Made by a program: the position numbers and the translations under genes. The notes under the pieces were generated by a model. The model saw nothing but the letters and a program-made list of their open reading frames with translations. It ran no database searches and was not told the DNA's origin. From Pomphorhynchus laevis (Eukaryota; Acanthocephala; Palaeacanthocephala; Echinorhynchida; Pomphorhynchidae), in the NCBI GenBank assembly GCA_012934845.2, contig WNNJ02003035.1, positions 1-64,000 on the forward strand: a stretch of 64,000 nucleotides of DNA. Reading direction: 5' to 3'. Shown one piece after another: positions 1-12,153 of the stretch. Numbering within the stretch: the first letter of the stretch is position 1; each line of letters begins with the position of its first letter.

Positions 1-884
1 TGTTGCTTGATAGACTGGACTTCGATTCACGACTTTCAGTCACCATGTCACTTCTAGACGACCACTTCAGCATCGAAATGATGAGTACCCGGCAACACTC
101 ATCAGTAGAATGAGGTACACACTGTCGTTTCGGTTGCCTGTGTGACATTGTGAATAAAGGCGTTTCCGACACTTTGCTTAATTGTCTGAGGCTTTCGCTC
201 TTAACCAGATCGAATTGCTGTGCGGACCATCCTTAAACACTAGGCAGAGGTTGTTGCTGAATTGTCGCTGCACTCGTTGGATCCTTAATGGATACGGCAG
301 GTATAATAGTAATGCACGAATGTGCTTAAGCACATTCGTGCATTACTATTTCACACCGCTGTGTGAAATAGTGAGAATAAACGATTAATAACATACCAAA
401 CATGGATTTATCATATATGATTACGATTATGAGAAACAATTTAATAAATGTGTCATTGCAAGCTGTTAAAAACGAAATTATATACTGTCAAGTTATTCTA
501 CCTTCGTTTAATAGATATTCATCGATATACATCGATATGAGTATGGTCTGACAAATTCTTAATGATTTGGATCATCCACTTCAAGATTGTCTTCATTTGC
601 GCTCATCCAATATCCTCCGAGGCCATGGTTTAACCCTGCGACATGAAAGGCTAAGAAAATCAGTAGCTGTCCGATTTGATCGGCGCGTTGTATCTCTGTG
701 AAATATGCTTGGAGAGTCAACAGTGTGCAGTAGCAATATCAACGAATTCAAAAAGAAATTACGGATAGAGGATGCCATGGGGAAAGCTGCTTTCGTATTT
801 GTGATACTTTTATTATATTTTCTTTTTTTCTGTAGTGAACCAGCCAATTAACCCATGCTTTTATGTGCTGTTGAAACGTTAATA
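1..884. other. Intergenic, no recognised gene
   Basis: No coding family was recognised on either strand. The main structure is the palindrome at 305-370, listed separately. Near 69-105 there is a short inverted pair (TGATGAGT and ACTCATCA). The open frames here are short and look accidental. Confidence 0.5.
305..370. repeat. 46-bp perfect palindrome plus adjacent hairpin
   Basis: Positions 305-327 and 328-350 are exact reverse complements with no spacer (23-bp arms meeting at GCTT|AAGC). An overlapping hairpin with 10-bp arms (347-356 and 361-370) and a 4-nt loop follows directly. Two adjoining perfect foldbacks suggest local template switching, not an element terminus, because no larger repeat surrounds them. 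Confidence 0.9.
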
Positions 885-2090
885 ATAATATTCGGACGTC
901 CTCTTGAAAATAAGAGTAATATCGAGATTTCCCGGCTGCACCAAAGCCGCCCTAAGTACTCACACTTGATAATATATGCTGGGCCTGTTTCAGGGCCCAA
1001 CTAGCTTTATTCAATACACACTTGAATTTATTCAAGTTGGATACGGCGGTCCAATTAACAATAATGGTAAACCCAGGTATCTAACTCGATGTGTAAAGAC
1101 TATGAATTGTTGATTATTCAAAATTGAAGAGAGAGGAGTTTTCTAGTTTCCTTAGTTTTTTTCTTGGTGGAATAAGCGTTAATAAAGACCGCCACATTCT
1201 ACTTTGATGATTTGAGTATAAGATTGGAATGGGCTAGCTGATATTTTAATCTTAAAAAGAAACGGTTTATGTCCGAGACTACATATTTGCATCTGCGTCC
1301 AGAAAACAAGGACATGGTATCATCGGCGTATACCACTAGATGTTGATCGCGTTGAAAAGGTTTGAACAAACGATGGACGCAGCAAGAAATAAGATTGGAG
1401 AAAGTAGGTCTCACATTCAACCAGAGGGACCTGAGAGAGTAAATAACAAAGGGAATAGAGATACGGTCGAAAGCGGCCGAGAAATCAAGGAAAACAGCAA
1501 GCTGATGGCTGTTATCTTGACAAAAGCGATGCACTTCACAAATTGCTGAATAGACCTATCGACATTTTACAAACCCATAAAAACTTAGTGGGATTAAATT
1601 TCGCCTACTTAAATGATCGCGAATTTAAGGCGCAAGCGCTTTTTGTAAACGGAGATGATGAAATTTTTGATCTAAATGGGGCGCATGTCTTTAGGACATG
1701 TAACCGGTTTTCTTGGGTAAAAATAGTCGACGCTAATGTTAATGCAGGCAATATCGGATAGTGATGCTTAAAGTATAGTGGACGACTTCCTTGCTATGAC
1801 CGTCTGTCAAAAACTGACAAATGCTAGTGGAGAGTGGTGAATGGGTATTGGAGGTTCCTTGAAGCGGAATCCAGGAGTTGAGGATATCCGTATCGGAAAG
1901 AACCCTACTCCTGAAACTGCCAAAGGTAAGGATTGGTTGGAGAGAATGAGTGGCTCTATAATGGTGATGCAATTGTAATTATTCTGAAACTTTATCAAGA
2001 CGTATGCTACCAATCCAGCCCGATACACTCTTTTTCAGCTGACAAACCTTGATAATCTTTTTAAACAAGCTGAACACACCAATCATTGAG
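885..2090 (-). mobile_element. APE-type LINE fragment, copy A1 (3' part, RT)
   Basis: This is a minus-strand 3' fragment of a non-LTR retrotransposon. It carries RT motif A (LDFSAAFDRI) and motif C (VVYADDT), in different frames. It is clearly related to the larger copy at 25140-27425, including shared sequence between YADD and the 3' end. Compared with that copy it lacks roughly 110 bp just upstream of the YADD segment, and it carries frameshifts and stops. The LDFSAAFDR/YADD signature fits the Jockey/I/R1 group of APE-endonuclease LINEs, but the exact clade is not resolved. It is 5'-truncated and dead. Confidence 0.75.
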
Positions 2091-2169
2091 GAGTTCACGC
2101 CTTTTAGGTTTGTTGCAGAAGATCACTTAAATGCCGGCTTTTATATTCTTTAAAAATCTTAAATTTTTT

Positions 2170-2800
2170 CGAGTATATAGGATGATTCAGCCCGCTTACG
2201 GCCGAAATTTTATCGTACTTTCTAAATTTACCGAGCATCACGTTTACACTTGTCAGAAGTCCATTCACAGTCAAAGTTGAATATGTTCCTGAGATGAGAT
2301 GGTTGAAAGAACACTGATGTGAGATGGTTGAAAGAACATTTGATCATGCTTACAGCCGAAATTTCATCATAGTTTTTAAATCTATCTAACATCCCGTTTG
2401 CACATGTCAGAACTCTATTCACAGTCAAAGTTGAATATGTTCCTGAGACAACACATGAAGAGTTTATTGAACTCATTAATGAGTTCATAAATTTATCACC
2501 ACAAGGAACAAGTGAAAAATTCCTCAATTTATCTAAAAGGATCCGATGATTCCATATGGAATTTCATTTTGGTCAAGCAAAATTACGAAAATATAGTTTA
2601 CATGTCGCCAATTTATGAGGAAAATGACAATGAACGTGACAATGATAATTTCCTGAAAGAACACTTTCTCATGCTTGCGGTCGAAATTTCTTCATACTTT
2701 TCAAATCTACCGGGCATCCCAATTTACACTAGCCAGAAGTCCATTCACAGTTAAAGTTAATACATCACAAGAAGAGTTTATTTAACTCATTAATGGTGAT
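2170..2800 (+). repeat. Unknown segment present three times in tandem
   Basis: Three diverged copies of a segment of about 120 bp lie head to tail, near 2175-2300, 2325-2480 and 2650-2797. Shared landmarks are GCCGAAATTT, CATTCACAG, AAAGTTGAATATGTTCC and ACTCATTAATG. The + strand has partly open frames in the same register in copies 2 and 3 (for example LKEHFLMLAVEISS), so it may derive from coding sequence. No family was recognised. Confidence 0.6.
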
Positions 2801-2959
2801 GCAGCGGAACACTATTTATCTTCAATGCCAGTTACATAATTCTGGATCAAGTTTTTGTGGTCATATCCCGTTTAGAATATATATTTATTTTTACGTGGCA
2901 AATGCGTGCCGGCGCACGCTTACATGACGATAACAACAAAAAAAATCTAAATCATATTT

Positions 2960-4225
2960 CGAGGAGGTGAGTACGGATGCGACATTTGAATACAATAAAG
3001 GAGGAAGCGCGGCGGACGTCGAGTTGGAGCTGATTCCAGGCGAGTAGGGCGGCGCGATGAAGGATCGGAGAACATAGTTGTTAGAGTAATTTTAAACGTG
3101 GAGTAAGAGGGAATGACGGGAACACAGTGATAGAGAGGTGGGGCGTGTGTCGTCTAAGAAAGGGAGGTTGATGAACGATGGGGAGCCGACATTGATGAGA
3201 CGAAAAGTTATGAGAAGAAATCGGAGTTGTATGCGGTTGTAATCGATTTTAGAGAAGAGAAGCGATGAAAAAAGAGATATTACCGCCTCAGCCTTTTCGC
3301 CAATTCTCCAAAATCCATCCTCCTACCTCTACAACGCATCATCAACTCCGCCGTTCGAGTGCTCCAACGTCTCCGTCGCTTTGACCACACATTCACATAT
3401 CATTTTTCGTCTCATTGATGAGACGAAAAGTTACGAGAAGAAGGCGGAGTTGTATGCGGATGTGGATGGTAGACCAGGAGAGTTGGCAATATATGTGGAT
3501 ATGTGATCAAAGCGACGGAGACGTAGGAGCACTCGAACGGCGGAGTTGATGATGCGTTGTAGGGGTAGGATGATGGATTTTGGAGAATTTGCGAAAAGGC
3601 TGAGGCAGTAATCGATTTTAGGGAAAATAAGCGATAAAAGAAGAGACATACAGGAACGGAAGTCGATAAGTGGTCGGATATGGCGGATGTCACGGAGAAT
3701 TAAGTTAGACAAGCGGACCTTGTCGCGGACGAAGGGTTTAAGGGAAAGGTGATCATCGAAATGGAATCCTAATAAAGTGAAATTGTGGACTATGGATATG
3801 ATTGATTAGTCAAAAGATACAGGGGGAGGAGATATATTAGGTACAGGTGGAGGATCCACATTGTTTTAGACTTGTCTGGGTTTCTAACGAGACGAAGATG
3901 GGAGAAATGTTTGTAGAAAGAAGAAAGACAGTTGGAGGCAGAAATTGCGATATCGTGCATGCAATGTGTGGGTGCATGAGCATATATGAGGATGTCATCG
4001 GCGTATTGCATGACGTTAAAGGAGTAAGGTTTGATACCTGGAGAGAGATCGCCGATTAGAAGATAGAAAATCAGAGGACCTAGGACTGAACCTTGTGGGA
4101 CTTCGCAGAAAATAGGGATGAGAGGATAGGATGATGAATTTCAACATACTCGAAAAGAATGTTCGGATAGATATGAAGCAAACCATGCTATGGAGGAGGA
4201 AAAAATCCATAATCCCGTTGCACAT
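2960..4225 (-). mobile_element. CR1/Jockey-type LINE fragment, copy B1
   Basis: A minus-strand LINE RT remnant. Reading down the minus strand it shows a motif B block (VPQGSVLGPLIFYLL), then YADDILIYAHA (motif C), then the post-palm segment with KIDYCLSLFANSP and RIINSAVRVLLRLRR. That last segment is typical of the CR1/L2/Jockey thumb region. It is split across frames and therefore broken. The 3' portion is rearranged: 3288-3410 repeats 3490-3612 in inverted orientation, and 3195-3250 repeats 3418-3475 directly. It is richer in GC than the surrounding DNA. Related fragments lie at 37374-38530. Confidence 0.75.
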
Positions 4226-5035
4226 TTTTTATTTTTGACATATCTTTGCGAAACAGGATTTTTCAGCTGTTTGTGATCAAGTCTAATTACAATAATCAAC
4301 TTTATAAAGAAGATGATCTATGTGTGATCTTGCAAATACAACCTCAAGAATTTCGATATGTTGGAACAGAGACAAGCTCAACATTCGCACTAACGTTGAC
4401 TCATCAGCCCATACTGTCTCAACAATTTGGTATTAATGTAGTTTAGAGTTGTATAAATGCTTCGCCATGGGTTTTAACTGTTCGCATAAGTATGCAACAT
4501 GGATATGGTGAATACGCAACATAGAAAAGTAAAGAGATGCAAGTCATAAATATGAATTTCATTTATTTGTAATTTAATTAGAAACAAAAATGTTTTTGCA
4601 CCAAATGTAATTACATATTGTTTAGTGATTAAACATAGTTTTGGCTACGTTTAGATTCTAACATTAAGAATAGAGTCTGTATATCAGATATTTAAATCAA
4701 ATTTTAACTATTCTAACACCTATGTTAAAATATTGTAAAAAACATAACTATATGCATAACGACTATCTTAAATGTACAACATTAAACGGCAAGAAAATGT
4801 ATGTTTCGAGCAAAACAATGATGAAATAATAATAAATAAAACATTGATGAAACAATGAAATACAATGAAATAATGAAACAATGGTGTGTCCTATTATCCG
4901 AACTAGTTAATTTAATCTTATTGTAATTTATATGTTATAAGTATAGATAATTGAATAAAACCACAGTCATAAAAAAGGATTTATTTTGTCTTGTCTTATT
5001 TTACCACAGTTTATTCAACTATTTTCTTTATTGTG
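4226..5035. other. AT-rich spacer, no recognised gene
   Basis: There is an open frame of about 66 codons at 4246-4446 (+). It resembles nothing I recognise and lacks a convincing start. The rest is AT-rich with short simple repeats of the type ATGAAACA near 4820-4885. Confidence 0.4.
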
Positions 5036-5039
5036 ATAC

Positions 5040-7150
5040 ATGGACAAACATTTTAAACCCGAGCTGTTCACAACTTCAATTAACACAGCTGACTCAGAAA
5101 TTGCTGGAAACGACGTTTCAAGAAATACATATCAAAAGTTCCTGACCTTGACGAAAATGATAAAATTGATGTACTGGTTAATCATGTTGCTCCAAACGTT
5201 TATATATCGTTAAGTATATCGATATATAAACGATATATCGTTTATATATCGTTTATAAATTGACGTAATCGTCAATTTATGGAATTGACGATTACGATAC
5301 GGCGCTTAAACATTTAGATGCATTATATTGGAAGCCTAAAAATGATGTATTTGCACGCTATCAATTGAGTACCTACAAACAAAATAAAAAATCCGTCGAT
5401 TGATGAATATGTTCAAGCTTTAAATAAACTTGGAAAGAATTGTGATTTCCGTGATGCCAAAGCATATGAGCATTGCAGTTTGTGTTCGTGACGTCTTTAT
5501 TTCGATATTGAAATCGAGCTATATCAGACAACGATTTCTTGAGGTACAAAAGCTCACATTGTCGGATTCAGTTGAAAAGGCTCGAACACTCGAATCAGCA
5601 CAGTCGAATGCTGAAGCATATCGAATATCGGATATTCACGTGTCATCAGTTCCAATACAAAACTGTACAAATGATGAAGCTCATCAATTCGATATCTCAT
5701 TCAAAATCAAACTTCTTTTGTCGTCGTAAGCGACATCCTCGCAGTAAGTGTACTGCCAGACTTGTGCGTTGTCGAAAATTCAATAAATTGTGTCACTTTG
5801 CGATTGCTTATTGATAAGCTTTTACTGCCTTGACTCATTCTGTTGCAAAAATTGACGAAACATCAAACCAATTTCAATCTGTAGCTACATTATCTTTATC
5901 TGCTACAAAATTTGATGATATAGCACAGGCCAAGATAAGAGGATTGCTAAATAATTATCATGTAATGGCCTTATTGGAAGTGATGATAATTTTATTGATA
6001 AGTCTATAGAAAATCATTTAAAGCTAAAACAATTCCATATCGGTGCAAAGTATATATGGTATCAATTGAACAATAGATGTTTAGCAATATGCTCATGTTG
6101 TATTGTTGATCTATCCGTCAAAGGAGTTGAACACAAGTCAATTCGCTTGTTGTGCCTCAAACATTTATGCAGTGACTTTATTCATGGCCATCAATGTCTT
6201 TCTTTCCATCAATCAATCAATTATTATGAAATTTAATGGTAGCCGACCGTCGCTGATGATAAATGCTATATCCGCAATAAAAATTACAACACCATCATTT
6301 ATTCGTATCTGACAACAGATTGCCATCCAATTGCTGTGAATTCTAGAAGATATGCGCCTCATTATTTGGATTATATAAAGTCTGAGATTTCAAGAATGCT
6401 TAAAGAGGGTATCATTGAATGATGTCAAGCACCGTGGCGGGCGCAAGTAGTGGTGGTTGGCATAGATAGCGGTAAACGCCGTTTAGTTGTTGACTAGAAT
6501 AGTTGTCAACTAAATAATTGACAGCTATTTATTAATAGCTGCAACTATTAATAAATTTACCTAATTAGATGCTTATCCTCTTCTGATGATTGATACGCTA
6601 GCTGAACAAATATCGCGATACGCCATTTATAGTACAGTTGATATAAAAGCTGCTTATCATCAATTAGAGCTACAATTTTCTGATCGACATTTTATAGCAT
6701 TTGACACAGATGACTGTCTGTAACTGTTCAAACAAGTCGCTTTCAGCTTGAGCAATGCTCCAGCAGTATTTCAGCGAGTAATCGATCAAATAATCCAGGA
6801 AAACCTTACGGGTACCTACGCCTACCTCCACTATTTAGTGGTATTAAAAACACTGTCTTCGGTCATTACAAAAACTTAAATAATCTGCTTAAAGCGATTC
6901 AAAACTATAATATTTCTTTAAACATCAAAAAATGTCGAGAATCTACCACAAGTCTCCATACTTGGTTACGTGATAGGTCACAACAAAATTCGTCCTGATC
7001 CTGAGCGCACAAAAACACTTCGTAACATTAAGGAACCAACTAGTGAGATGGAATTAAAGAGGCTTAGGGAATGCTCTCCCATTATTCTCAATGGATCAGA
7101 GATTATTCAAAACGAATTCGGTCATTAATCGAGTGTATTTTTCTCGTTAA
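5040..7150 (+). mobile_element. Fossil Ty3/Gypsy-like LTR retrotransposon
   Basis: The recognisable parts lie in the expected order on the + strand: a gag region (about 5050-5700), a CCHC-type nucleocapsid-like patch (about 5720-5800), a possible protease-region remnant, and a Ty3/Gypsy-type reverse transcriptase (about 6310-7100). The RT part has recognisable blocks such as LDAYPL and STVDIKAAYHQ. The copy is heavily decayed, with many breaks, and looks old. I could not see terminal repeats, so it is either a truncated internal piece or its LTRs have eroded. Short local inverted duplications are present in its body. Confidence 0.8.
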
Positions 7151-10100
7151 AAAATAACCATTGGGTGCATTGAGTATAGCATGTATGATTCAAGAAGAGC
7201 TCGGAATATTATTCTGAAGCAACGCACATCTAACGATCCAAAAGATCGCCTAATGCGGCCAAGGGTACATCAATATCAATTAATTTTATAAATATCATTC
7301 AATATCAGTTAATTTTGTTAAACATGCTGTTTCATTTACTTCATATCTCTAAATTCATGGTGCACATACATCAAAAGTTGTTCAAAAAACAACTTTTGTA
7401 CGATAAAGTTATTTTCATTTTGCTAGCGTCGAATTTATTCTGTCTACGTTAGATACAATAAACGTTTACTCTTATCATGTTACTCTAGAAGCTCTACTTG
7501 TAACTCAAGGTGCATGACATAAACTTTACTTTTGAGTAGATTGAGTGATAAATGTTTAATTTTATGGTGCAAGCAAACACTTTTAAAATTCTATTGATGA
7601 TTTCGTTCAGTTCACACACTAGCTCATCATTCCTTTATTATATATATAATTTCAGTCAAATAATATATAAGTAATAAAGAGAGAAAACTTGACCGATTTT
7701 GATCAGAAAATGCAGAATTAGCTCATGTGATCCACAGCTCGGAATATAATAAAATCATACATTTTGACGATTGCCTTATTACTGTTTTTATTCAGATAGT
7801 GGTCTTGAAGGAATAACGTCTTAAGCTAAATTCGCTCTTTAGTCTAATAATTGTTATACAAAGCACTTATCGAATTTTACCGTATTTACTGCGTATTTAT
7901 TTTAATATTACTATTATCTTTAAAATTTTAGATAAAACATATTTTATATTTGTGAACATATCACATTAAAGTATGCGCTACAAACAGGTATGTAATCATT
8001 AATGCAATTGTAAAACCAACCATACCAGATATGCCAACCATATATGAAAACGGTTAGATATTTGTCAATGCTGTTATTCCTAAAATCTTTGTAATTTATC
8101 AATTATAATCTTTTAATTATAAAAATCTGTTGCAGATCCACATCTTTAAGATCAATGCTCCTAGTGGTAAAATAGCAATTATATTTGCAGTTAATAAAAA
8201 TGTCATAAGTTAAAAGTCAAGCTTGTAGTATTTTTGTATTTTACATGAGCTTCTTTATAACATTTTTAACTGTTGTTTAATTATTTAATTGTCTGACTAA
8301 GACAACTTTATTAAATTGATTTCGTCAATTAATTTTTATAACAATAAAACTTATTTTGAATTGTTAATTATTATTTATCGCGATATTATTAAATAATTAT
8401 ATTATAATTATAATAAACACAGCTGTACTTGCTACTAATAAATTATAATTCGTGTTTTCTTCATTGTTAGATCGTATTTCTTCCGTTTCTAAACATTATT
8501 TACAAAGTTCGATTATTACAAACCACGAAAAACATTGTTATTCTAGTAAGCCACCAGAATCACGTCACTTTTAGTCATTAAATGACGTCACGGTTAGTCA
8601 TTGGAATGACGTCAGTGCTTTGATTGACTTTACATAAGCTTCTAATAAAATACTTGAAATATTTAAATATACAGTTTTAAGATTAAATATTATTGAATAT
8701 TTAATTTTATTGAATATTAAATATATTATAATTATTAAAAATCCCGATAATTTATAAATTATTATGTTATAAAATTATTGCGATCTTGATAACTAATTCT
8801 GATAAGAAAGCAAAGAATGTAATTTCTTACATTTTATTGAAATGATATCTGGTATTTTGATGACAGTCGGGCTCAAATGCCACAATGATCATCAATGCCG
8901 TGTTTATCTTTTGATGTTAAAAGCAAGTATGATACCAATTTGTTATTAATTTATAAATAGTCCTATTTGAGTATATTCGTACAGCCTTGATGATTTTCAT
9001 TTTTAGCGTCCCTTTTCGAAAAGTCAACTATAATTTATTAATTAGCTTTGATTGTTGTACTGTACATGCTCAGTAACGGAATACTAAACACTGAACAATT
9101 TTATTAAAAAGTGAATTTGATCGTATTGTAGATCCTTTATATTTTGTTGATTTATTATTATAGACCATTTTATGACTGGTTTTCCTTTAACTTGATGTTG
9201 TGCGACTTGCACAATACGCGCTTATCGAAGATTGTAGTTTGTAGTTTCCGATAATTATCATTATAGATTCCTGACTTTGATGTATCCTAGAGCCATCGTA
9301 ATATCGAATATATTTTAAATTAAATAAAGGAAGTCTAATTCTTTTAAATTAATTTTTTGAGTCATAAAAAACTTGTATTTAAAAGCGTTCATACTGTTCA
9401 TAAAGACAAAGCGGAAAACCGTCATATTGCTATTATAAAATTATATTTATATTTTAAAAAACGTCTTACATTTCAAGTGCGTTTTTATAATATTACATAA
9501 ATATATTTGTAGACAGGAACGTAGAATTACTAATATAGAAGTTAACGTCTTACTTTATGTATTTCTACGTACAATAACGTGTTTCTAAACTGTTAATGTA
9601 AGTGGCGGTGTACATATTTGTTATTTAACATTAATTATAAATATAATAATAAATAATATTAAAAAATAATTAGATATTAATAATAATTACTCTTACTTTA
9701 AAAATTTAAAGTGTCATTAGTATTTAGTTTATAAATATTACTTTATTAGTCGTAAATGACTAATAATTGACTTTAATTAAATTAATTATCAATTTCATTA
9801 ATTATCAATTTATAAACAGTATTTTTACTATTATCAGTAATTACAGATATATTTCTCGATATGTCATGAGAACGTGATTTGTAGTTTTGAAATTTTGCAT
9901 TGTTCAATGCTTTGCAATAAAACAATGATGTCAATATTATATGACATTTCAGCTAACGCTATACTCCTTGTTTAGTTAATTTTATATTTAATTTTTGTTC
10001 AGAAAATATTTTCATTTCCTCGTAATATTTTCAGGGTAATATCAAGCAGAGTTACTCACCGATTTAAATTACGCAAAAGTGTTGCAGTGTTACTCTTTCC

Positions 10101-10629
10101 AAAAATATAAAAACGCGTTTCGCCTCAATTGTTCGTTCTCTTAATAATATTATTTCACTGAAAGAAATGTAAAAACCGAGACTTTTCCTGGAAATATATC
10201 GTCCAATATTTTATTATAACCATATACTTGCTTAAAGTTGGTACAAATATATGCATATTATGTAGGAAGTGGACAGAGACAGGTATATAAGGAAGGAAAT
10301 TGTTTTTATAAGCAAATTAAATATTAAGTACGTATTACCGAGAGCGTGTATCATTTAAAACAGCGTATAGCAATCTAATTTAAATATCAGTTCAATCCCT
10401 GTTTATTAATAAATGATATATAAAATCGAAAATTCTTGGTGGAATTTATTTATATTGACTTTTTAACATGTTAATGACAAGTAATACCTCGTATCTCTTC
10501 GTTCCGAATGTGATTTATCAATGCAAAGTACTGATTTCAAGTATAAAATAACATACTTTTAGAATAAATTGTATTTTCATGTTTAAACATCTGCAAATTG
10601 AAATTTAAAACAGAAAATTTAATAAAGGT
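7150..10629. other. AT-rich gene-free stretch
   Basis: No coding family was recognised in about 3.4 kb. A short snapback (AAGTTGTTC and its complement) lies near 7373-7395, and the CRE-like cluster near 8560-8614 is listed separately. The remainder is AT-rich sequence with homopolymer and ATT/TAA runs. Confidence 0.5.
8560..8614. promoter_or_regulatory. Cluster of CRE-like TGACGTCA sites
   Basis: Two perfect TGACGTCA palindromes at 8583-8590 and 8607-8614 sit 24 bp apart. A related CACGTCA lies at about 8561. The spacing comes from a short direct repeat that includes TTAGTCATT. TGACGTCA is the consensus bound by CREB/ATF bZIP factors. No nearby gene was recognised, so a regulatory role is only a possibility. 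Confidence 0.3.
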
Positions 10630-11260
10630 GTATGTCTTCAGATATCGGATTTCCTTCTGGAGGACAGATGCATTCGATCACCTTGCGGATGCATGCCGCA
10701 TTGCCATTCTGAATAGTGACACTGATCCACTGCAACAGCTTTCTCCCTACAGTCCGTCGCAGGTTGTGTATCAAAGTTTTCCGAGGGTTGTCAAAAGTTC
10801 CATCGCATTCTCCCCTAGGGCGCCGAAGGATTCTTTGGCTACGGGCTTCAAGACACTAAACGCTAAGTTCAAGTTCTTGTATTTTGCTTACTTCTTTGTT
10901 CAATGTCTAAGACAAGTATGGCTGAACATGTAAGGAACGGGACAGAATCGAGTCTGCCAGTATGTTTACGCAAGTGAAGTCCCATTCAAGCAAGCGACCG
11001 CGTTCCCAAGGCACGGGAGACTGACCATCCGGTATTTATCGTCCGTGTGTAGCATTCTGGTTGGCTCCAATGTACTTGGGGTAGCCTGCTGTGTTAAGTG
11101 ACGCCTTTATTAAACAGTTCATCTGCGCGTGGCGAAAATGTCGTCTGACCGACTTATGGCAGTCAATTTCGTGCCGTCTAAGAGGGTTTACTTGAGCTCT
11201 ACAGTGGCACATATACGCCACAATTAATTTAAATATAAAAATATAAATAAAAGCCATAGT
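10630..11260 (-). mobile_element. 3' end of a REL-endonuclease LINE, copy C1
   Basis: The minus strand encodes the C-terminal restriction-like endonuclease region of an early-branching type of non-LTR element. It has a zinc-binding block (CHCRAQVNPLRRHEIDC, then RHAQMN), followed after a break by PWERGRLLEWDFTC, the PD-(D/E)xK-type nuclease strand, and lower down IQNGNAACIRKVIE. Each block has a counterpart in the larger copy at 57968-61105 (CGCGSRIDCFGRHGLDC, LVWDFTCPN, VQRGNAACMLEAI), which defines the family. This copy is 5'-truncated and frame-broken. The + strand open frame at 10598-10933 is its antisense shadow. Confidence 0.7.
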
Positions 11261-11701
11261 TTCGATACACAGTGATTTTTTATTTTAAAATTATTTTTGA
11301 AGTATGAAATACCGTTATTTTATTTAAATGACGGTATTTCTTTATTTTAGTTGTTGTCTTTAATAACTTTAATCAGTCTTAAGAATTGCAACCCGTCTGT
11401 AGGCTGCCTGTTTTAATTAACATATTTAACATGTTGTTTTTAATTAGTAAAATATCGAATATATCTGGTTAAAAATTCAAAAGTAAAATGACATTCTATT
11501 GACATAAATACTGATATTATTTTTAAATTTAACACATTCACCCTAGTTCTTTTTGAATAGAAGTTGATTCCGCAAAGTCGAAGTTTATCACTTTCAGTGA
11601 AGGTACACTTACATCGAAATATTATTTCAACCACTATAATTATTTAGAATATTCGATGTACAACAAAAGTCTTTCCGAAGTCGATCCTAACACTGGTAAG
11701 C

Positions 11702-12128
11702 TGCCAAATTTATTAGAAATCAAATCAGCTAACTGAGTCTACGTATTTAATATAATAAAAATAAACAAAACATAATATTGCTAAATCAAAATTTAATAAT
11801 TAAATAATAAAATAAATAATTGTTTTAAGATTTTTTATATTTTATATAATTTAAATCGAGTTAAAATAAAAAATTGAAATTTAAAATAAAAGTCACTTTT
11901 ATGAATTGACTAATAAATAACATACGTTGTATCAGAATAAGAATTAGATGTCATCAGGAAGAACTGCTATGCTATCAGGTTTTGGCCCCTACCTCCTCTA
12001 CCCAACATAGCAGCGGGGCCAAATACGTGTTAAGGACGTATTTTTCTGATTACATTTGATTATATAGTATCTTATTCTAATACAAAGTATATTATTTATG
12101 ATATATTATTTATGACGTAGTCGATCCT
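11702..12128 (-). mobile_element. PLE 3'-end fragment N1
   Basis: Minus-strand copy of the 3' UTR of the PLE whose intact copy lies at 41029-44540. It has the same terminus (CAGCTAACTGAGTCTACGTA) and the pseudoknot module at about 11967-12023. It is flanked by near-identical 22-bp direct repeats beginning AGTCGATCCTAACACTGG, at 11679-11700 and 12132-12153. This looks like a target-site duplication. The left repeat abuts the element's 3' end. Confidence 0.75.
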
Positions 12129-12153
12129 AACAGTCGATCCTAACACTGGTAAG

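Noticed and set aside
60-125. Hammerhead-like CTGATGAG on the minus strand near the window start
   Set aside because: The string is followed by its own inverted copy and there is no GAAAC at the right place. It is better described as a small inverted repeat.
5040-7150. Terminal repeats for the Gypsy-like fossil
   Set aside because: I compared the flanks by eye and found no convincing direct repeats, so no LTRs are annotated.
10598-10933. 111-codon + strand frame as a gene
   Set aside because: It is antisense to the C-terminal part of REL LINE copy C1, which explains its low AT content and open frame.
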